Source: Podocnemis expansa (Eukaryota; Chordata; Testudines; Podocnemididae). From it: DNA of 64,000 nt. The stretch spans positions 133,369,764-133,433,763 of the forward strand of contig ML681963.1 in NCBI GenBank assembly GCA_007922195.1, given 5' to 3'. This document shows positions 57,688-64,000 of the stretch, piece after piece; positions within the stretch are counted from its first letter, which is position 1, and each line of letters opens with the position of its first letter. Under the pieces are notes generated by a model. That model did not search any database. It worked only from the letters and a program-made list of their open reading frames with translations, and had not been told where the DNA came from. The position numbers were made by a program, and so were the translations under genes.

Positions 57688-57785
57688 CAAAAACAAGAAG
57701 AGTCTGATGGCACCTTAAAGACTAACATTTCTTTGGGCATAAGCTTTCATGGGCTCCAACCCACTTCATCAGATGCACGACTGTT
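57688..57785 (-). mobile_element. Penelope-like tail of an older type with the best hammerhead core
   Basis: On the plus strand: AGAAGAGTCTGATGGCACC, TAAAGACTAACATTTCTTTG, GGCATAAGCTTTCATGGGC, CCACTTCATCAGATGC. It differs from the other copies by a GGGCATAAGCTTTC stretch. The ribozyme-like core (57735-57778) is fully conserved in this copy. Confidence 0.8.
57735..57778 (-). ncRNA. Hammerhead-ribozyme-like motif, intact core
   Basis: On the minus strand: GTGCAT, CTGATGA, a stem II (GTGGG with CCCAT, one G-T pair), GAAA, GCTT, ATGC. CTGATGA and GAAA are exact, helix I is GCAT/ATGC, and AGCT would be a self-complementary helix III. The predicted cleavage site is after CTT. This copy satisfies all core positions I can check. 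It would need a second copy in the same RNA for strong folding. Confidence 0.6.
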
Positions 57786-58251
57786 GACATCTAGCTAAAA
57801 ACATCTCACTTCACAGATGTGAAATATGTATAATATTATCAAAGGATGCTAAATTTTTGGTATGTGAGGCCCAAAGGAGAGCAGACTGAAGAATTAACCA
57901 TAAACAGTTAATTTAGTAAATGGTATCCCCGTTCTCCTCTTTGTGAATTATTTTGAAGAAGTTGCTCATTTTTCAAAATTATTTGAATTTATGCAAATAG
58001 TTTTCAGGCTATAGATTGCTTGCAAAATGTTAGCTAATGGTATTGCATAAAGTATTTTATATTTGTGGTTCAAAATTCTACAGTTTTGGAAAATATTGTA
58101 ATGTAATGATATTGAAGAAGGATTACAGTATGATAAAGTAGGATAGGATCACAATTTTAAATGATTTGGAAAAACTGGTGGAATGGTCTGAGGCATGTAG
58201 GTCATAAGATATGTTTTCATTCCCTATTTGTATAAATGTAACTCTTAAGAT

Positions 58252-58350
58252 AGTAAGCAAGGACTCCTGTGGCACTTTTAAAGACTAACACATTTATTTA
58301 TTGCATATACTTTCACAGGTATAATCTTACTTCATCAAATGCATGAAATG
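58252..58350 (-). mobile_element. Penelope-like tail fragment, degraded
   Basis: On the plus strand: GCAAGGACTCCTGTGGCAC, TTTTAAAGACTAACACATTT, ATTGCATATACTTTCACAGG, TACTTCATCAAATGC. The core has a changed base in CTGATGA (TTGATGA). Truncated. Confidence 0.75.
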
Positions 58351-58351
58351 G

Positions 58352-59755
58352 ATAATGTTATAAAGTCTGTTAAAAATCTTAGGACAATGTTACTGGTGAG
58401 AAGACTTGCAATTGTAAATTCTGAAATATTTGTTTAGACTCTGATATTTGGTCAGACATTCTTGCCTGCATTCTTGTTTACAAATGAGATGGTAGGAAAC
58501 TGATTTAATGATGGGGAATGCAGAATTTACATTTAAACAAGCTCTTTGCCATTTTCAAGGATAAATCTTTTACCCGTGCTAATCACTTCTAGATAGGAAT
58601 GGCAAAATACTTTACAAAACAATTTTGTGACCCATTGTTTTTTGGCAACACAAACCTTTTATGAAAAACTTTCTATCTGTTCTCTCCAAAATATCCAAAA
58701 ATCAGAAAGGGTTTAGTTTTTTAGCCAAACTATAAACTCTTGCCTCAAACCTGAAAACTTCTGATTTGAAAATTTTGTCCAGTATTCCAAGGGAGTTATC
58801 ATTTGGATGCCTTATGCCCCATTCTATTCTATGGACTGGGCTCTCCAGTCAGATTATATTTTGTATGATTCATCATCGCAGCTCAATAAAAGAGCATGAC
58901 ATGTTTGGTCACAGGATATAGAGAACAGCCAGAAAGCTTCAGACCCTAAAGGGAAAAAAAGGGTTGTAAAGTAACTGAAGTGTAATTCCTAAGAGTCATT
59001 GAGGCCACATTTCCAAATAAATGTACTCTGTTTTCAGCAAAATGTTTGTAATCAAGGTTTTTTTGTTTTTGTTTTGTTTTGGCTTTAAATATTTGGTTAC
59101 TGATCTTTCAACAAAGAAAATTCTCTTTTGAAATGTTCCACAGGAGAAAAAAACATTCTGCTTTTTGTGTTTCTAGATTGCACCCCCTTCCCCAGTGGTA
59201 TAGAATAGAAGGTTGAGCTGGAAGCAACATTCTGGAGAACATCTTTCCATCTCTGCTCTGTTTGGAGAGGAGAAATCTTACTGCAGAAGAGAGAGAATAC
59301 AGAGAGAGAATTGTGATTCAACAGTTTCTCTTCACTGGCAGCTGCCAGTGCTACTTCGCCTACTGGCAAGATGGTTTGGAGCTGGAGTTGACTAGAAAAT
59401 GTGTAGGTTGGTGTATGTTGAGGGGGAGTTGTTTTATTTGGGGAAGGGAAAACATTTGCTTTTCTGGGAAACAGTGAATAACCATTTTGATGGGAAATTC
59501 TGGTCCTGCTCTTTTTGGAACCTTATAAAATTCACAGGCAGGAGACAGTTTCCACGTACCTATTTAGACCCAATTTGATTGTGTCAGGTTTGTATACAAG
59601 TTCTAGCTCTGTAGTTTCACTTGAAACTTGACTTTTGTTGTTTGTTTGTTTATTTGCATAAGAAAGGAAACTGCACTGCTACATATTCACCCTTACTTTA
59701 GTTTCTGTTCAGCAAATCTAGTTAACTCAGTTGCTGTCACATCACAGGTCTCTGT
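58352..59755. other. Intergenic DNA, nothing recognised
   Basis: AT-rich sequence with T/G runs (59058-59080). Short frames at 59097-59477 have no recognisable motif. Confidence 0.5.
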
Positions 59756-60059
59756 GGGTATGTACAGTGTGTTCAAGTCGACTTAAGGGCCCTTAAGTTA
59801 ACTTAAACAAAGCCCTGTCTACATGGCATGGCAATAAAGTCGACTTTAGCATCGAGTAAAGTCGACTTCATAACTCTCACTTATAAAGTCAACTTAATTA
59901 AGTCGACTTAAGGCAATGTGGAGGGGAGTTGCCTTAAGTCGACTTAATTGGCCTCCCAAACACAGAAAACATGGGGATGGGGGCTGGCTAGAAGGCACAA
60001 CACAGCTGGGAGCATTCCCAACTGTGTGGACCACAGCCAAACTCCCCATGGTCCCCAAC

Positions 60060-60400
60060 CTGATCCAGCATCTCTCTCGTTCTGAGCCCTACCAGGCGTC
60101 ACAGCCCGACCCTGGCATTTCCCTTATTCTCAGCCCGACTTCAGCATCTCCCCACATTGCAGCCCAACTTGGCATCTCCCCGCATCTCAGCCCGACCCCA
60201 GCATCCCCCCATTCTTAGCCAGCCCCACATGTCTCCCCCATTCTGAGCCTGACCCTGCCTGTCTCACTCCTTCTCTGCCCAAATCCATGTCTCACCACTT
60301 GCCCTTCTCAGCCCAGTCCTCGGTGTCTCCCCCTTCTCTGTCCAAAACTGTGTGTCTCCCCCTTGCCTTTTTCAGTCTGACCCTGCCTGTCTCACCCCCT
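60060..60400. repeat. Minisatellite, about 28-30 bp unit
   Basis: Imperfect tandem copies of a unit like TCTCAGCCCGACCCCAGCATC followed by CCCC. About ten copies can be counted by eye, increasingly diverged to the right. The open frame of 100 codons at 59916-60218 is a result of this repetition. Confidence 0.7.
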
Positions 60401-60412
60401 GATAGTGTTGTA

Positions 60413-60770
60413 AACCAAACAAGGAGTCCAGAGGCACTGTTTAAGACTAATAAATTTATTTATTGGATGAGCTTTCATGGAAGAAAAATCCCACTTCATC
60501 AGTTTAAAGATGGGGGAATTTACAGAATGGTGGGAAATAAATGCAGGGGAGTGTAAGACATAGGATCAGGTCACAGTCTAACAGCAAATCAAAGCAGGAA
60601 ACAGCACATGGAAAGAAAAGAAAAAGAAAGTTGCTATTTTTTTAGATTAGATTGTGTGAAAGCAGGATTAAATCCTGACTATATTTTTTTCCCCATTATA
60701 ACACGTGACTAGACTTCACCTTCCTCTGTGTGCTGTTTCCCGGTGTTTTAGTCTAAACAACTGCTGCACC
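60413..60770. mobile_element. Penelope-like tails, head-to-head pair
   Basis: A minus-strand tail (60413-60600) has the end AACAAGGAGTCCAGAGGCAC and the core at 60464-60506, with CTGATGA and GAAA intact but helix I changed. After a non-matching A-rich spacer, a plus-strand part (60650-60770) with a CATTATAACACGTGACTAG stretch follows. The right half stops before its own terminus. Confidence 0.7.
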
Positions 60771-61229
60771 CTGCCCCGGCACTGGCATTTGCCCTGCAGC
60801 ACCTGTTCCAGAGCCAGAGGAGTCTGGGCAATGCAGGTAGGGTGTGGAGTGCTGTGCTGGCACATCGCTGAGCTATGTCACACTCCCTGGGCCTCTCTGT
60901 TGCCACACACAGTATGGAGGCTGATGTGGTTACTCACTTCCAGTAGTAAAGGAGTGGCTGGAAGAGAGGGGCACCTCTGCTGTGGTGCACTGTGTGCAGG
61001 TACCCACAATGCACCACTCTGTGGGCAGTCTCCTGGCATTTTGAGTGTGGATGTGCTAAGCCAGCTTAATAAGGTCTACTTTAAGCAGACTTTATTAAGC
61101 TGGCTTAATCAAGCCCTGTAGTGCAGACATAGCCTGTAAGACTAGTTCAACCCTTCTTCTTTGAAGGGCTGATGTCAAAGTTCAAGGCTGCCTGAGGTAA
61201 TTCAAGATGGTCTGGATGATTAAGATGAA

Positions 61230-61535
61230 AATGCCTAAATTTATTGTCTCGAAATCTTAAACAGAGATATTGGGCTTTTTTTTCTTATTATAAGAGATGA
61301 CTTGTACTCACCTCTCTCTGTATGCTGTTCTCCACTGTTCAAATCTAAGCAACTGCTTTGATTTGCTGTAACAACCTGACCTGATCCCATGACTGCATTT
61401 AATTTCTTCCTATTTGGTAAATTCCCCCATTTTCAAGCATCTGATAAAGTGGGATTTTCTCCCACAAAATCTCATATGATAAATAAATTTATTAGTCTTA
61501 AAAAGTATCACAGGACTCATTGTTTGTTTTTCATA
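61230..61535 (+). mobile_element. Penelope-like 3' tail
   Basis: It runs from a TTATTATAAGAGATGACTTG stretch through TTTGCTGTAACAACC, CATCTGATAAAGTGGG, the hairpin with TCTCCCAC, AAAATCTCATATGATAAAT and CACAGGACTCATTGTTTG. The core has CTGATAA. It lies just outside TIR element E. Confidence 0.8.
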
Positions 61536-61539
61536 CTCT

Positions 61540-62510
61540 TATGTTAATGGAAAGTCGCAGGAATTCAAGTTCTCTGACTCAAAAGATTTTTTAGTTTGTT
61601 GTTCTTATGTCAAGAGATGACTACTTTACACTTATTGACTCTAGTTTGGTGGTATCTACTCTGTTCTATTGTGAATATGCCAAGGAACAGTGTTTTGCAA
61701 ACTCATTGGATTAGCACCCTTAATATTCTTGGCTGATGCAAAAGCCCAAGTCTCTGAAGTTATTGGCTTAGTTTCTCTTGTGAAATTCACTCTTTGCTGC
61801 AAAAAGTCAGACTAATTGATCTTATCTCAAAGAATAAATCAGTATGGTGACAGAATTCGCTCCCTGATCCTGTGAATGGGTAATGGAAATACAATGCAGA
61901 GCTGTGGATTATGTCTACACTAGGATTTCCCCAAACATTTCCGATCACTGCACAACAGCTAATTCAGCTCCCTGAGAGGCAGAAAAAGTGGGAAGCTGAA
62001 GTGTGACGATCCTCCTCATTTTAATCAAAATGTCTTCTTTTATGGCTCGCTTTGATGACATTATGCTTTAACACAGAATCATGGCTGCTAGCTACCTGTC
62101 TACATAAATGACCATTCTCATCATCAGTGGAGGATCACTAGTGATTTTTAGAAGAATGTTCATGTGGACTGTCATTTAACTCTGACTGGAAGTGAAGCAG
62201 CTGTTTCTTCTGTTCTCTGTCTTTTGAGATAAGCTAAAGACTGTGTGATTCCTCCTCTTTAGCAGCCTAATCAGAGTTGTGTTAGAAACCTAACTGTTGC
62301 ATTCAGAGAAGGCAGAGATCTCTCTTCATGTACCAGTCCTGGGCTTATGCAGTAACAGTCTTGTGTGGGTAGAGGTCAGTACCAATTTCACCTTCTCTGA
62401 GAGTAGCACTGAGATTCTCTCTTCCGATCACATAAAACTGTTTCAGAAACTCTTATTATAATTTACACCATGTGACTTCTGGAATAAAGACAAGTTCCAA
62501 AAAGATAGGT
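61540..62510. other. Intergenic DNA, possible diverged TIR element
   Basis: At 61910 the sequence ATTATGTCTACACTAGG resembles the TIR family end, but no right end was found. Nothing else is recognised. Confidence 0.35.
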
Positions 62511-62517
62511 GTGTTTA

Positions 62518-62855
62518 GTCTGGTTCAGCAAAACAAACAAGGAGTCCTGTGGCAGTTTTAAAGGCTAACAAATTTATTTTTTTCATGAGCTTTCATGGGC
62601 GAAGTCTGTAGCATCTGACAAACTGGTATTTTTGCCCAAAAAAGCTCAAGTGAAAATAAATTTGTTAGTCTTTAAAAGTGCCACAGGACTCCTTGTTTGT
62701 TTTGCAGAACTAAACTAACACAAAGTCCCACTTTGTCAGATGCCAGAGACTTTGCCCACGAAAGCTCTCATGAAAACTGAAAATGCTTTTGTTATTCTTT
62801 AGAAGTGCCATAGGACTCCTTGTTTGTTTGTTTTTTGTTTTTTTTTTTCTGGAAT
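62518..62855. mobile_element. Complex Penelope-like tail cluster
   Basis: Three or four tail pieces: a minus-strand piece (62518-62605), a plus-strand piece (62605-62705), a short minus-strand piece (about 62722-62745), and a plus-strand piece (62745-62855). The outer ends are the usual AACAAGGAGTCCTGTGGC and GACTCCTTGTTTGTTTG. Part of the stem-loop has been copied into each junction. The order suggests repeated head-to-head insertion or template switching. Confidence 0.75.
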
Positions 62856-62859
62856 GAAG

Positions 62860-63230
62860 TTTCACAGTAAACCTTCACTTTGTAACCTCTTAGGAGACTG
62901 GTACCCAGCCAGATACAACAAATCATACTTCTAGGTTTTATGAAAGGTTCATGAGTCTAAAAAAGTTTTACACAGACTAATGTAATTGCCTCCTGCAAAA
63001 CTGAGAACTAGATGAGTTTTACTTGCATTTCAGATTTTGTAATGAAAGGACAATACAGACCCATTCAACTCTAGATTCAGTTAGAAAATATTAAAACTAA
63101 AGCTTATAATAGCCTCCTGTCTGTTACTTGTTAAATATAGGTTTTGACTATCCAAGTTGTACTGTGTTTTTCAGTATCGATAGAATTCAAAAGGGAATTT
63201 TCCAGAACAAGGATAATGCATTGTGGATTA
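62860..63230. other. Intergenic DNA, nothing recognised
   Basis: AT-rich spacer with no supported feature. Confidence 0.5.
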
Positions 63231-63234
63231 TGTA

Positions 63235-63640
63235 TTGTGGAGAGCTGAACTTGTTCCTGCTGGTGTTTTAATTAATATTGCCACCTGGATCTATCAGCTG
63301 CAAGTCAGTGTGGTTCACACCACATGATAAAAACAATCTGCACCTTGTCAGCCCTGGTGCTAAGGGAGCAGTCACAGGTCTGCAGCCCCTGGTAATTACT
63401 CACCTGGGTCTTCACGCTGCCTTCATTTCCATTTTGATTGTTGACATTGCACAACACTGCCTCATTTGCGTAAAAAGGTGGGGAAAAAGTGAACAAAGTG
63501 TGTCAGGCCTGGTAATTACACCACAGTCACCTCTCACTCTGTCAGCTATTGGACCCTATCAGCAAAATGATAGTTGTCAGTCTCATGTTAACTGTTTCAT
63601 TAAAAGACAGTGATTATGTTAAGATGAGTGAATGAGTTGA
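63235..63640. promoter_or_regulatory. Candidate conserved non-coding element
   Basis: This block has a balanced composition unlike its AT-rich flanks and no repeat signature. It contains homeodomain-type TAATTA/TAATTAC sites (TTTTAATTAATATTG at about 63268, GGTAATTACTCACC at about 63389, TGGTAATTACACC at about 63510), TGATAAA, and several CACCTG/CAGCTG E-box-like sites. A 111-codon frame crosses it but with no motif. It resembles developmental enhancers, but only a comparison with other vertebrates can show this. Confidence 0.35.
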
Positions 63641-64000
63641 CACTAAGAATCAACACCTTCTGAGCAGCTGTGAAAACATTTAGAATGCATTTATGTACAA
63701 AGTGACAGTGGAATAAGAAGAAAAACTACAGGTTGGACCCATTTAAGGAAAATATAAGCAGAAAAAATAGCTATTTATTTTTGTGTGTGTGTATACACAT
63801 ACCTGAAAAGAAAATAATCCTTCACTTTCCTAGGAAACATGCTTACTGCCTAATGGCATGGGTCAAATGGGTTGAAATTAAGAAATTATTAACTGACTAA
63901 AGTGAGAAAAATTTCTTTGGGCTGTGTAGATGGATTCCTATAAACAATATGCATCAACTGTGCGTTTGGTATTTGACCAGATACAGAGAAAGTCATGGTG

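Larger units (their letters stand above)
59756..61134. mobile_element. Long TIR element E with internal minisatellite and PLE insert
   Basis: The left end GGGTATGTACAGTGTG and the right end AGTGCAGACATAGCC are inverted repeats of the GGCTATGTCTACAC family. Near the left end AAGTCGACTTAA palindromes repeat. Inside there is a minisatellite (60060-60400) and a PLE pair (60413-60770). It is longer (1.38 kb) than elements A, B and D, but without the PLE about 1 kb. No transposase is visible. Confidence 0.65.

Noticed and set aside
60705..61121. 138-codon plus-strand frame
   Set aside because: It spans the end of a PLE piece and the right half of TIR element E and contains no domain.
63278..63613. 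111-codon plus-strand frame as a protein-coding exon
   Set aside because: No recognisable domain and no clear splice context; the repeated TAATTAC sites make a regulatory reading more plausible.

Overview
The window looks like amniote intergenic DNA, most probably from a turtle (a crocodilian is the main alternative). I infer this from the repeats: CR1 LINEs of several ages, many Penelope-like element (PLE) tails, one RTE-like LINE, a Ty3/gypsy element, GC-rich non-autonomous hAT elements with 8-bp target duplications, and solo LTRs. The species cannot be fixed from sequence alone. I found no intact host protein-coding gene. Nearly every convincing reading frame belongs to a decayed retrotransposon. 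There is one assembly gap (10 N at 42468-42477).

Layout. 1-13.7 kb: mostly AT-rich unique sequence, with two PLE tails (4.6-5.25 kb), two short palindromic repeats, an old CR1/L3-like copy (7.7-8.8 kb) and an unexplained GC-rich block (11.7-12.75 kb). 13.7-30.3 kb: mixed accessory DNA with four hAT-type elements with target duplications, two solo LTRs, a tRNA-like inverted repeat, two 450-bp terminal-inverted-repeat elements, and PLE tails, two of them long hairpins. 31.9-35.5 kb: CR1 3' ends, then a PLE with its GIY-YIG endonuclease ORF joined head-to-head to an inverted reverse-transcriptase segment. 35.5-42.1 kb: the longest stretch without recognisable mobile DNA. 42.98-51.6 kb: a nested block, with a minus-strand gypsy element split by a 3.5-kb CR1 (same strand) and truncated by an RTE-like LINE. 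52.1-53.4 kb: a CpG-rich hAT element abutting a TIR element. 54.5-56.8 kb: a CR1 3' end split by a 1.5-kb insert. 57-62.9 kb: more PLE tails, including one inside a 1.4-kb TIR element. 63.2-63.65 kb: a repeat-free block resembling a conserved non-coding element.

The most interesting signal is in the PLE tails. Many carry a CTGATGA / stem II / GAAA arrangement flanked by GCAT and ATGC, which is the core layout of a hammerhead ribozyme. The short helix III sequence AGCT is self-complementary, as expected for a ribozyme that works as a dimer in tandem terminal repeats. Hammerheads in Penelope-like elements are already described in general. What stands out here is how often the tails occur as back-to-back palindromes. 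Statements about families come from general knowledge; no database search was possible.
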